Part shown: positions 25,465-35,799 of the stretch, one piece after another
Position numbering within the stretch: the stretch's first letter is position 1
Layout: each line of letters starts with the position of its first letter
Origin: Welwitschia mirabilis
Taxonomy: Eukaryota; Gnetophyta; Gnetopsida; Welwitschiales
Direction of reading: 5' to 3'
Length of the DNA: 64,000 bases
Assembly: GCA_051453625.1 (NCBI GenBank)
Contig: JBOZIK010000001.1
Coordinates: 272,772,342-272,836,341, forward strand
Program-made: the position numbers and the translations under genes
Notes under the pieces: model-generated
What the model was told of the DNA's origin: nothing
Databases searched by the model: none
The model's input: only the letters and a program-made list of their open reading frames with translations

Positions 25465-27168
25465 TATAACATCCTAATTTTTAACCCAAAACTATAAATG
25501 TTACTTAATGTGATTTTTTTAATATTCCTTATCATGACTGCACTAAATCAAAAATTTATCATGTTTTAATTAAAATCTTAATCTAATACCAAAAAATGAT
25601 TGTACAGAGGTAATTATAGCATGGTAATAACATGATGAAGAATAATTTTATAGACTAATATAAGAGTTTTAATTTTTATATAACATTCATAAAAAATTTA
25701 CAATAATAGTACTCATCCACATGTTACAACTGTAAGTATATAAAGCATGAAATAAGTAGCAAAAGTATCCTAAGATATCAACAACAAGCACTTATTTTTT
25801 AATGGCTAGAATCCATGCCAATATGTAAAATTACACATATAACATGGTATAAGAATTATGACATGATCACAATCTCTAGTATGGTCCACAACAAGGGATG
25901 ATTAAGAGTAGTGTTCTTATGAGAATAAAGGAATAGCAAGGATACTCAATATATGATCAAGACTCCATTTTTAATTAATCTATTTGTACTACTACTTCAC
26001 AATATATTTTGGTAATCTAGTTGCACATAATGTAGGAGGAAGAAATGGTAAATTGATCAAGGAACAAATGGGAAATTAATTACATTTTTCCTATTCATCC
26101 TAAATGTTTGGTCCCATGGCCTTAGGACTTTCTTTAGAGAGTATCTCTCTCTGAAGTGTAATAAACTAGTTACCCTAACTAATTTTAATTTCTTTAATTG
26201 AAAAGCATCAGCTATGATCAATAATCAAAATAAGTTAATCAACAACTCATCACAAGTCTTAAACAAGATGGGAAGGATTGCATTACAAATACATAAGACA
26301 ACACTAAGATGAGGCATATGTAGTTTAAATAATCATGCAAACTTTATCAATAGGTAAGAAGAACCTTTTAATAATTTCACAAATACTGAGATCATTGAAA
26401 ACTGAAGACTATTCGAGATGTAAAATATAAGGATCATGCAAGAAAATAAAACAAAACCATAAAACCAAACTACAAATTTGATGTAAACCATGTAAGAATG
26501 ATATGAAAGACCATAATAACTATACAAGAATGGAAATGAAGACCATAAAATCATACCTAAATGAAAATGATGATTTAAGAACACTAAAACATTCTAAAGC
26601 TCAAAGGTTTGAAGGTTTACCTAAGTTCCAAGGTTTGGTAGTGAAGGCTTCTTCAAAAATGAAAATAAGGAAAAAGGGGAAGGAGGGTCTTATTTATAGC
26701 TAAGGTTTTGTGGAATACAAAGGATCATTAGAATATGAAGATAAAGCATTACAAATAAGGATGGCTAAGGTGATAAAAGTTGATAAAGATTTGGTAACCA
26801 ACTTTATTCCTTTTCTTGTCAGGTGACTAGCTGCATTAATATTATAACAATAAGTAGCGATGCTCATCATGCAATAATGAGTAATTCCAAAAATCATATT
26901 TAAATTATTTTCTAGATATAAGTGCAATAGTTACAAAATTTTAACCATAAGAATCTTAATTAAATCATAAGGTTTTCAATGAGGATAATATTATGACTAA
27001 AATGTGATGTATTATTGAATAAGATTTTTACAATAAGAATTGCATCACTAAAAATCTTAAAATAAATACATGAAATAATTTAACTAGTTTTAGGATCTAT
27101 AACAACATAATTTATTTTAATTAAACTTTTAGGCTAAGTCTTTGAACCTTTAAGTTCTAGACATGACA
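25465..27168 (-). repeat. Solo LTR inserted into E1 RT
   Basis: It starts 'tataacatcc' and ends 'acatgaca' and is flanked by aatac (25460-25464) and aataa (27169-27173), a 4/5 target duplication. RT coding sequence stops on one side and resumes on the other at the FIDD block. Two relatives lie at about 35800-37240 and 37653-39059, sharing 'gtcccatggccttgggactt', 'gagagt...ctctctaag' and the terminal 'ttctagacatgaca'-like end. There is no internal region, so it is a solo LTR left by LTR-LTR recombination. The minus orientation is inferred from the relatives, whose right ends abut CT-rich tracts. Confidence 0.85.
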
Positions 27169-27640
27169 AATAAATTCTTAATGAAACTCATAGAATAATT
27201 TTTCAAATAAATATTTTATTTATAAATGCCATAAATGCTTATATGCCATTTGTAAGACTAAAGAAGATAACTTTAAACTCCAAGTAACCATACCTAGTTT
27301 GAAAAGTTATCTTGTAGACATATTTTTTCTTGATTATAAGTTAGTGATAACCTGATTTAAGATTAATTTTATAGAAATTTTAGCATAATTTATTATAAAT
27401 AAATTATCTATTCTTGGTAAGAGATAGTAATTCTTTATAGTTAGGTAATTTAACATTTTATAATCTAATACTAAGTCTTAATCCGTCATGCATCTTCTTA
27501 TTAAATAGGACTACTGCATCCCATGAAAAAATAGTTGGCCTAATGAAATCATGTTCTAATGGTTCTTTTAGCTAATTTTCAAATTTACCAACTCAACTAA
27601 ATACATTCTATAAGAAGCCCTAAAAACATGCTCTGCATTA
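27169..27640 (-). pseudogene. E1 reverse transcriptase, N-terminal and palm part (decayed)
   Basis: Minus strand. At 27600-27620 'PYRM' leads to 'LVELVNLK'. At 27395-27430 'TIKNYYLLPRIDNLF' matches 'TIKNRYPLPRIDDLF'. At 27270-27355 'QVIT' (RSGYHQ region), 'RYGYLEFKV' and 'SLTNGI' match 'RYGHYEFLVMPFGLTNAP'. The reading ends in a degraded 'FIDD' active-site block at 27170-27220, interrupted by the solo LTR; the rest of RT is at 25180-25464. This is typical chromovirus RT. Confidence 0.9.
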
Positions 27641-27879
27641 AGGTAATGAGATATCTTAAAATCATCTCTCCTACATAAAGAGTATTTTAGTAACTTATTG
27701 AAAAATACATCTGCATTTTCTTAAAAACTAGAATGTTTATTATCTTAAAGCATAACAAAAAGAGAAATTTCACTAAACAATACATGTTTCTTTTTTGGAC
27801 TCTTTTTGTTAGCTTATTATATTTAATTAAACTTATATTTATGGAATGAACATCAATGTATAGCATATTTTTTTCCCTC

Positions 27880-28140
27880 GAATATAAAAATATAACTTCT
27901 TTATAATAATAGTTTATTTAGACATTATTCTTTTGTAATTAATTCATTTTAAAAATAATATCAAAGTGGTCCAACTCTAGAACTAGAAACTATACTTGAA
28001 TAGTATCATTTATAATGTTAAATACACATATTTCTCCTAGAGTTTTAATTTTTCTATCATTCAAAGTTCTATCGATAGTTGTTTTCTACTTTTAATTATT
28101 GAAAATAAATTTTGGACTATTGAATAAGAAATAAATTAAT
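27880..28140 (-). pseudogene. E1 aspartic protease region (decayed)
   Basis: At about 27890-28000 the minus strand reads 'LVLELDHFDIIFKMN' followed by 'INYYYKEVIF'. This corresponds to the gypsy protease end 'LIVLDMxDFDVILGMDWL...IDCxxKxVxF'. The N-terminal 'DSGATHSFI' active-site block is not readable. It lies between gag and RT as expected. Confidence 0.75.
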
Positions 28141-28639
28141 CTAAAACTCAAAGATCCAATAAAATTTGCATATAATTATTTAGCAAGATATCTATTATCT
28201 CCATAACTACAACTAATTGGGTGTTTTTCTTTGAAATTAAGGAATAAAGTTTTCTAACATTATCTAGGGTCTCCTCTAACTTCTTCTTACTAGTGTAATT
28301 TCTAGCAAAGTAAGGTCTTCAAAGTGGTAACATTTTATTCTTCTAAAATTTTTACTTACATCTTCTAAAGAAGACTCTAATTTTAACATTGTTAGAAGAT
28401 TATCTTTATCTTAATATTGCATTAGATTTTCCTTATGGGCTTCAAACATGCTTTTTTTTTAATTTATTATTATAAGATTAGTATCCCTAAAGAATGGCTT
28501 CTTTCTTGTTTGAATGTTTCCTCATTGTTGTGAAATTTTGTTATTTTATTTAAAAATCTTACTTAGATTCTTCACTTAATCTAACCTTCTTTATTGGCCC
28601 TATAAGTGTCTTAGGTTTAAATTATTTTTAAAATCCTTG

Positions 28640-29060
28640 AACACTATGATGTAATCCAACCACCAATTTTCTTACCTTTACTTCATTATTACTGATAATT
28701 TTTTATACATGAATTAATAATTGTATGATTTTATTCTCATATTAAGACACTCTCATAAATTTCTACCTAAAGATGTAAAATTCTTCTAATATTGCATTCC
28801 TATGATATTTAGACATGTACCTTTCTTTGAATCTACCTTCAAACTCTTTGTAAGATAGTTGATTTATAAAATTAGATCTTGCTTTCTTGCCTTTCGATCA
28901 TAATGTAACATTCTTTTTTAATTCATCTATGGTCAAGTTAGCATTTTATACTATTTTAAAGCTGAATAAATCAAGTTTTTTTAATCGATATTAACCATTC
29001 CTCTACCTTAACTACATTATTAGATCCTTCAAATGTAGTTGGATTGATCTGCTTCAACTA
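28640..29060 (-). pseudogene. E1 gag (decayed)
   Basis: At 28985-29056 the minus strand reads 'INPTTFEGSNNVVKVEEWL', matching the retrotransposon gag start 'PPTFxGGxDPxxAExWL'. At 28765-28850 'GRFKERYMSKYHRNA' matches 'EFxxxFxEKYxPxxxRxxxxxEF'. A possible eroded zinc-knuckle stretch lies at 28560-28630. Gag builds the virus-like particle; this copy has many stops. Confidence 0.85.
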
Positions 29061-29259
29061 CATCATCAATTTTTTATAGGTTCTACCTCATTCCTATTAT
29101 TTCTTCTTTCCTATAACTCATCTATTAGTTTGTTAATATCTAAGAAAAATGACTTAATATCATTTAAAAAGGTATTGCTTATTTTTTGAGAGCCATCTTC
29201 TTAAGTTACGTTATTGCAAAAACATCTAATTTTATTACTTAGTTAATATCATAACCTAG

Positions 29260-29271
29260 GCTCTGGTACTA
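29260..29271 (-). other. Primer binding site of E1
   Basis: On the minus strand 'tagtaccagagc' resembles TGGTATCAGAGC (10 of 12) and continues with 'ctaggttatg', a common continuation. It sits 3 bases from the LTR end at 29275. Confidence 0.85.
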
Positions 29272-29274
29272 AAA

Positions 29275-29723
29275 TGTAACATCCACATAAATTAGCTCTG
29301 ATAAAAAATGTAAAGTTCATACAAATTAACTCTAATGGCAAAGGATAATTAAAACTAAATGTTGTGATTAGCCCTTATAATTTCTGAATATCAAAAACTG
29401 AAGTAGCCATGACTTGTAAAATATATTTTGATGAAATTTCTATTTACAAAGCACTAAGTTAATGCCTATAACATTTAACTTAATTAATTCATTTTAATAT
29501 TACCTATAGTTTTTAAATTTCTTAGCCATATAAGGATTTAAGAAAGTCACTAAAAATATGTTTGTTATTGAGCATAAGTTTTATGTTAAGAGTGTAACTG
29601 CTAATATTAAATAGTTGCTTAATTGATTCATATAAAATAAAGTTTTTAATAAGCTAAAATAAGTTAAAAATTACACACACACACACACACTCACACACTC
29701 ATGCATGCACACACATGCACATG

Positions 29724-29801
<78 letters not shown>

Positions 29802-32269
29802 NNNNNNNNNNNNGTGTGAGTAAGAGAGAGAGAATTATATATTTATTAACTAAGTAAAAAACTAATAATATTAATAATCCATTAGTGACATGTCTATTAC
29901 ATTCATGTATTTAATATTAGGTGGATGTCCTCTTTATCTACATAAAATTTTTTAACAAGGTAATCTAATATATATCTTAATTTGATTTATATCTTACATG
30001 CTATAATATACATAAGACATACTTCTATAAACTCTGTATATTAATACCCATAGTTTACTTCCACATGGATTATGATAGAAAGACTAACATCAAATAAATA
30101 CAAACATGATCTATTACTATAATGAATTGGTAAGTTAGGCCGGGCTAAGAAAGTAGCTATAACCACTATTGTGTTTACTAATATTTAGGTAGCATTAAAT
30201 TTTAGAATATTTAATTTTATTAAAAAATAAATAAAATAAATTTGATAATATCTATGTATAGGATTAGCTAACATAGAAAATAAATAATAATAAAAGCTTA
30301 AATAAAGTCCTATAACTATAACTACTCAAACTTCTTGTACAAACGAAAAAAAGACTATTAAGAGAGTCAATCTATATATAAAATGTATAACTTAAAGCAA
30401 AAAAAAAATAAAAAAGTAGCTAAAAATAATTACAAATGAAATATAAATAACATAAAGTAATAGCTATAGCTATGAACTATTTTGACTTAAAATTTAAATA
30501 AAGATCAAAACTATAAATTTATACTTCTAGAATGAGGATAAATTTTTGATACTTAAAATCTAAATTATGCTAGAAAAATATATAACTAGGTCTACATATT
30601 TAGTTAGTATTACATTTCATATTAGATAAATATAAGGCATGTAATAAAGTAAAAACAAGAATGACTCCAAGCATGCAAATTCTATTCAACAAAAAAATTA
30701 GTTAGCTTAACAGATAATAATAATGTTTACATCATAAAATCATAGGAAATTATAGTATTCATCAAGGTGTCTTTTATACCAAATGCAATTTCTAGTTATT
30801 AAACCTAGCCTTATTACAAATTTCAAATGCATGACTCACAAAAGTAAATAATAGAATGAGTAAATAATAATACAATAGCTTAAAATAACTACAATTCATA
30901 TTTTTATCAATGGTAAGAAGCCATATCTGCCATAAAACCTATACAATAAGTAATTTTAAGTGAGAAATATGATCATTATAATCCCTATTATGATCTATGT
31001 AGCAAACGAAGAATGAAAGAGTTAAAAAAACTCATGAAATACAACTAAGGAAAAGGAGTAAGTCAAATTCAAGAAACAAGAGCTTGAGCTATACATTTTC
31101 TTTTCTTAATTATTTGATTTTAGTTTTGATAACACAAAGTGCTCTAACTAGAAAAGTATTACATATTTTAAAATTTATCCATTACCCTAGAAGTTTGATA
31201 TCATGACAAATAGTGGTGTAGTAGAAGTTTCTCCTGAGATTTGTATAGATAATACTACATTGTGCACATTTAGAAGGATATTATATATAAATATTTTTTT
31301 ACCACTTAACACTTTCAACTCTAGTAGGTTTATTCCATAATTAATGGAAGCGTAATAAAGGTTTTATCCTTCAAGGTTTGCTTAACTAGTTATTCTAGCT
31401 AGGTTTACTTTTCATTCTTTTCAATAGTAGCAAATTCAAAGCCTAATATTTTACACTAAATAGAAGTTGCTTACATAGTTTAATATATCAATTTAATATT
31501 TCCTAAGAACTACACAAAGAAAAAGTTCTTACACCATTCATTTAACAAGAAGTGACATTTTAACTTCACAAATAATGTATACAATAGTAAACTAAGTCAT
31601 ACAACTAAGGAATAATATTAAGAATCTATACAAGTTATCTAATAAGCAGAGAAAAACATGGATATCAAAAGAGCACTAGTGCATACAAAATAATAGAGCA
31701 AGAATAGAATAGAACCATCTAAAATATGTAAGACAACAAATAGCTCATACTTGTATGTTAAGGCTAAGGCTTCTAAGCTTTATATTAGCTACACTTTAGT
31801 ATCTATGAAGCAAGACTAGGCTAATTATGTTCATTTATAATAGCAACAGGGATCAAAATGACTCAAAGCAATTTCAAAAAATTCTCAACCTGATAACAAA
31901 AATCCACTAACTTCATTGAAAATAGCCTTGATTCTACTATCATACTCCACAACACACTTACCCACTGAACAAATGTGTTACAATAAATTAATATATTAAA
32001 ATAAGTAAACAATAGAATGAATCCTAACCATTTAGTAGCTACAATAAAGCAATGCATCATAATAGTTGTAGATGTTACTATTAAATAAAAACATTGTAAT
32101 ATTTCAACCATTAAGAATAGACAATTATAGCTTAAATATTTTATTAATAAAATAAAAAATAAATAAATAAGTTAGCCTAGTGACCCTATAGGATAAAAAT
32201 TATTTTTATTTAATTCTTATTATAGCTTTCAAATTTTATCCTTCACCTTGGAAAAATTAAAATGTGACA
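29275..32269 (-). repeat. E1 5' LTR, shared with a second internal region
   Basis: It starts 'tgtaacatcc' next to the E1 PBS and ends 'tgtgaca' at 32269, about 3.0 kb. The stretch 29850-32269 aligns with the left LTR. To its right lies a polyprotein C-terminus, which normally borders a 3' LTR. So this one LTR serves as the 5' LTR of E1 and the 3' LTR of another copy. Confidence 0.8.
29671..29835. repeat. Compound microsatellite (AC)n(AG)n with gap
   Basis: AC-rich sequence from 29671, pure (AC)n at 29727-29777, and (AG)n at 29777-29801. Then 12 N (29802-29813) and 'gtgtgagtaagagagagaga'. The other E1 LTR lacks it at the matching place. Confidence 0.95.
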
Positions 32270-32451
32270 TTTTTCTTTCCCTCGGAAAATTTCGTCTTGA
32301 AAACTTGGAAGAAGTTTTTGTTTCCATTATAAATTGTATGTTTTAGCTTCCCAAGTAGCTCCTTATTTTATCTATTCCAATCATTATGCTTTATAAAGAT
32401 GAATTTCTCTTTCTCTAAGTACAAATTTATTTTAATCCAAAATTTTGATTA
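32270..32451 (-). pseudogene. Second chromovirus polyprotein C-terminus (chromodomain-side end)
   Basis: Minus strand: 'VLREREIHLYKA', then 'ATWEAKTYNL', then 'PSFQDEIFRGKKNVTF' running into the LTR. This fits the chromovirus end 'VLRxKxIPLVKVxW...EEATWExExxM...' followed by 'FRGR'. It is homologous to 4920-5110 but much less decayed. The upstream side is cut by E2 at 32458. Confidence 0.8.
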
Positions 32452-33496
32452 ACCACATGTAATAACCAATTTTCACACTTAGTAGTGTAACCAGATCAGA
32501 AACATTACTCCTAGAAGTCATGTTTTAATTAATCACTAATTTATACAGATTTGATTAAAGGACATGTAAGTTCATCATGTCATTGAACATAGACTGAAAC
32601 ATTCTGTGGTCAAGGCAAATAAAGTGGCTAATGTTCAATTTGACTTATTATATTATATCAAAGTTCTTTCTTTTTATTTCCTTGTACCAAAAAAGGATTG
32701 ATGTATAATGAATACTTCTGTACAATGTGAGGAGAAAAATCAATGTCACCGCTAAATGGGCAAAAGTTAACAATTTAGTCAATGGGAATCCTTAGGACAA
32801 TATTTTGGTAGAATTTAATTAACACTACCCATGAACATACAATCTCATAAAAAGGTTTGATAATTTAGTAGATGAGAATCCTTAGGACAATACTTTGAGA
32901 GAATTTAATTACCACTGCCCATAAACATACCATCTGATGAAAAGGTTAACCCATCGATGGAATCCTTACGACAATACTTTGATAGAATTTAATCAATACT
33001 GCCCATGAACATATAAAAGGGTTAACGCATGGATTCAAACCACAGACCTGTGATTCTCTGACTTCTCTTGATAACCATTTCACCTGTCAGTTCATACCTA
33101 TTTTTTTATGTTACTCACATTTTTTAAAAGAGAATTTGGTTCTGCACTTGTTTCTACAAATTCTTCTGGTGTTTCTGCAAGTGTAACCATTTTAGAACGC
33201 AGGTTTGATGACTACGAGGAGAGGACATGTTTGATGAGTGATTTTGATGGAATTCCCTGATCACTTTCATATAACAATCTTTTTAATTAAAAAAAGAAGG
33301 AAAACAACTGAAAGCTAGTCTGTGAGGAGGAGAACAGCATAGACAGACGCACAGACGGCAGATGGAGTGCAGAAATCACAGACAAACAGAGAAGAAAAAC
33401 TGCGATGCGCTTAGCAAAGGAGTATTAACAGTTTTGGTTATGCGCTATAGACGAAGGGGGGATTCTGACTTTGTGTTATAGACGAATTACATGACA

Positions 33497-34494
33497 NNNN
33501 NNNNNNNNNNNNNNNNNNNNNNNNNNNNNNNNNNNNNNNNNNNNNNNNNNNNNNNNNNNNNNNNNNNNNNNNNNNNNNNNNNNNNNNNNNNNNNNNNNNN
33601 NNNNNNNNNNNNNNNNNNNNNNNNNNNNNNNNNNNNNNNNNNNNNNNNNNNNNNNNNNNNNNNNNNNNNNNNNNNNNNNNNNNNNNNNNNNNNNNNNNNN
33701 NNNNNNNNNNNNNNNNNNNNNNNNNNNNNNNNNNNNNNNNNNNNNNNNNNNNNNNNNNNNNNNNNNNNNNNNNNNNNNNNNNNNNNNNNNNNNNNNNNNN
33801 NNNNNNNNNNNNNNNNNNNNNNNNNNNNNNNNNNNNNNNNNNNNNNNNNNNNNNNNNNNNNNNNNNNNNNNNNNNNNNNNNNNNNNNNNNNNNNNNNNNN
33901 NNNNNNNNNNNNNNNNNNNNNNNNNNNNNNNNNNNNNNNNNNNNNNNNNNNNNNNNNNNNNNNNNNNNNNNNNNNNNNNNNNNNNNNNNNNNNNNNNNNN
34001 NNNNNNNNNNNNNNNNNNNNNNNNNNNNNNNNNNNNNNNNNNNNNNNNNNNNNNNNNNNNNNNNNNNNNNNNNNNNNNNNNNNNNNNNNNNNNNNNNNNN
34101 NNNNNNNNNNNNNNNNNNNNNNNNNNNNNNNNNNNNNNNNNNNNNNNNNNNNNNNNNNNNNNNNNNNNNNNNNNNNNNNNNNNNNNNNNNNNNNNNNNNN
34201 NNNNNNNNNNNNNNNNNNNNNNNNNNNNNNNNNNNNNNNNNNNNNNNNNNNNNNNNNNNNNNNNNNNNNNNNNNNNNNNNNNNNNNNNNNNNNNNNNNNN
34301 NNNNNNNNNNNNNNNNNNNNNNNNNNNNNNNNNNNNNNNNNNNNNNNNNNNNNNNNNNNNNNNNNNNNNNNNNNNNNNNNNNNNNNNNNNNNNNNNNNNN
34401 NNNNNNNNNNNNNNNNNNNNNNNNNNNNNNNNNNNNNNNNNNNNNNNNNNNNNNNNNNNNNNNNNNNNNNNNNNNNNNNNNNNNNNNNNNNNNN
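33497..34494. other. Assembly gap, 998 N, flanked by CATGACA on both sides
   Basis: The left flank ends in catgaca (33490-33496) and the right flank begins with catgaca (34495-34501). The homologous right LTR has nothing extra at this place (around 43755-43775). Confidence 0.95.
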
Positions 34495-34906
34495 CATGAC
34501 AGAAAGATAAAGACGTCAACGCCCTGGCCGCTACACAGAGAACGCCCATATGAGAGAAGGGGAATGCACACTGAAAAGGGAAGACCAGCTGAAACAGGCC
34601 CATTACGGTAAAGGACAGAAACTCCTTTGAGGAGTGGTGAGCGTTGGCTGCTGCAGTTATTAGCTGGAGAAAGAGGAAGGTGCAGGAACTGGTAACGTAC
34701 AGCAAAAGAAGAATCGTTCCTGCAGTGGCGGAAATTGAGTCCAGGTATTCGCCACAAAGATGTGCATGAGGGAAGGAGAGGTTGACCCATAAGCTACGAT
34801 GGGAAGGACACAGCTGTGGGCGGGCTAGGCGCTGCGTCATGGGAGGAAATGCCAGGTGCAGTAGGACGGAAGGCTGATATGGATGAAGGAGACAGTCATA
34901 TGGGGG

Positions 34907-34907
<1 letters not shown>

Positions 34908-34938
<31 letters not shown>
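34908..34938. repeat. (GA)n microsatellite
   Basis: About 31 bases of GA. The right LTR has an expanded purine tract and (GA)n(GT)n at the matching place. Confidence 0.95.
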
Positions 34939-34941
<3 letters not shown>

Positions 34942-35157
34942 TAAATAGAATCTGCATGGCATAAGAAGAACTGCGGTCACTGTGAGCTGACAGTATGCTG
35001 CCTTCACCACATGCAGCATGAACAGTGTGGAGGGAGAGAAGGCTGACATGGAAGGAGAGGGAAGGACTTGTAGAAGATTCAATTCTTTGCGTGATTTAAG
35101 ATCCTAGAGTGAAGATGTTAAGGCACTAAGAAGAGGCAGTGAGGGACATGGAAATGA

Positions 35158-35799
35158 ATGAGGTATTGAATATCACTGATAACTATGGCGTACATCAGAA
35201 TGGGAAAAATGGCAATGATGCATGACTAACAGGACGGACGGAACGCTTGAAGGGAGGATATGGTGAAGAAAATCTGCAGGTTAGTGCAATGTATAATGAT
35301 TTATTGGTGTCAAAACAATAATAAGAGCTTTGAGGAATTTTCGTTATTATTACCAAAACCTTACAAAACAAAATGAGTTATAAAATGGTATTATAAAAAC
35401 TCGAACTTGAGACCTTCCATCTATCAAGCGACTTTACATTAAAGAACTTACTGAAAAGCTTTTTAGAAAGAAGCAACTATAACATTTTGGCACAAAGACC
35501 ATTTAACTATATAAAGTACACATATATACATATATTTTTAAGGGAAAATAGAGTATTTTTATTAGAAAAAATGGTAGCATGCCAATTTCATCAAATATTA
35601 CATACTTTTAATATTATTATAGTATATAGTTTCTCAAATTAAATCTTTTATAAATGGGAGAGAAAGTAACTATGACTTTCATGTCGTTTTGGAAAATATA
35701 AGGAATAACACAATTATATGCAATTTCCAACAAAATCATAAAACATTTATTGTGTTTGGAATAAACTTAACTGTGACAAATTGATTAACATTATGTGAA
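35158..35799. other. E2 internal sequence, nothing recognised
   Basis: Composition falls from GC-rich to AT-rich over this stretch. There is no reading frame or motif I can assign. Confidence 0.4.

Larger units (their letters stand above)
32458..35157 (-). repeat. E2 3' LTR, GC-rich and little decayed
   Basis: Aligns with 42875-44785 along its length ('cactaatttataca.atttgattaaa', 'tttggttatgc.ctatag', 'ggatgtgcatgag', 'aaggagagggaaggac'). Without the 998-N gap it is about 1.7 kb. From 34501 to 35100 I count about 18 CpG, against about one in the matching part of the right LTR. Long open stretches on the minus strand here are produced by the N run and the (GA)n repeat and do not look like real proteins. 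Confidence 0.85.

Noticed and set aside
26333-26927. Three open frames of 66-83 codons on both strands
   Set aside because: All fall inside the solo LTR; related LTRs do not preserve the frames.
31863-32111. 82-codon minus-strand frame
   Set aside because: Inside the E1 LTR, hydrophobic, no family match.
33438-34957. Long overlapping open frames on both strands (up to 493 codons)
   Set aside because: Most of their length is the 998-N gap, which has no stops. The remaining ends have no domain and lie in an LTR with a (GA)n repeat.
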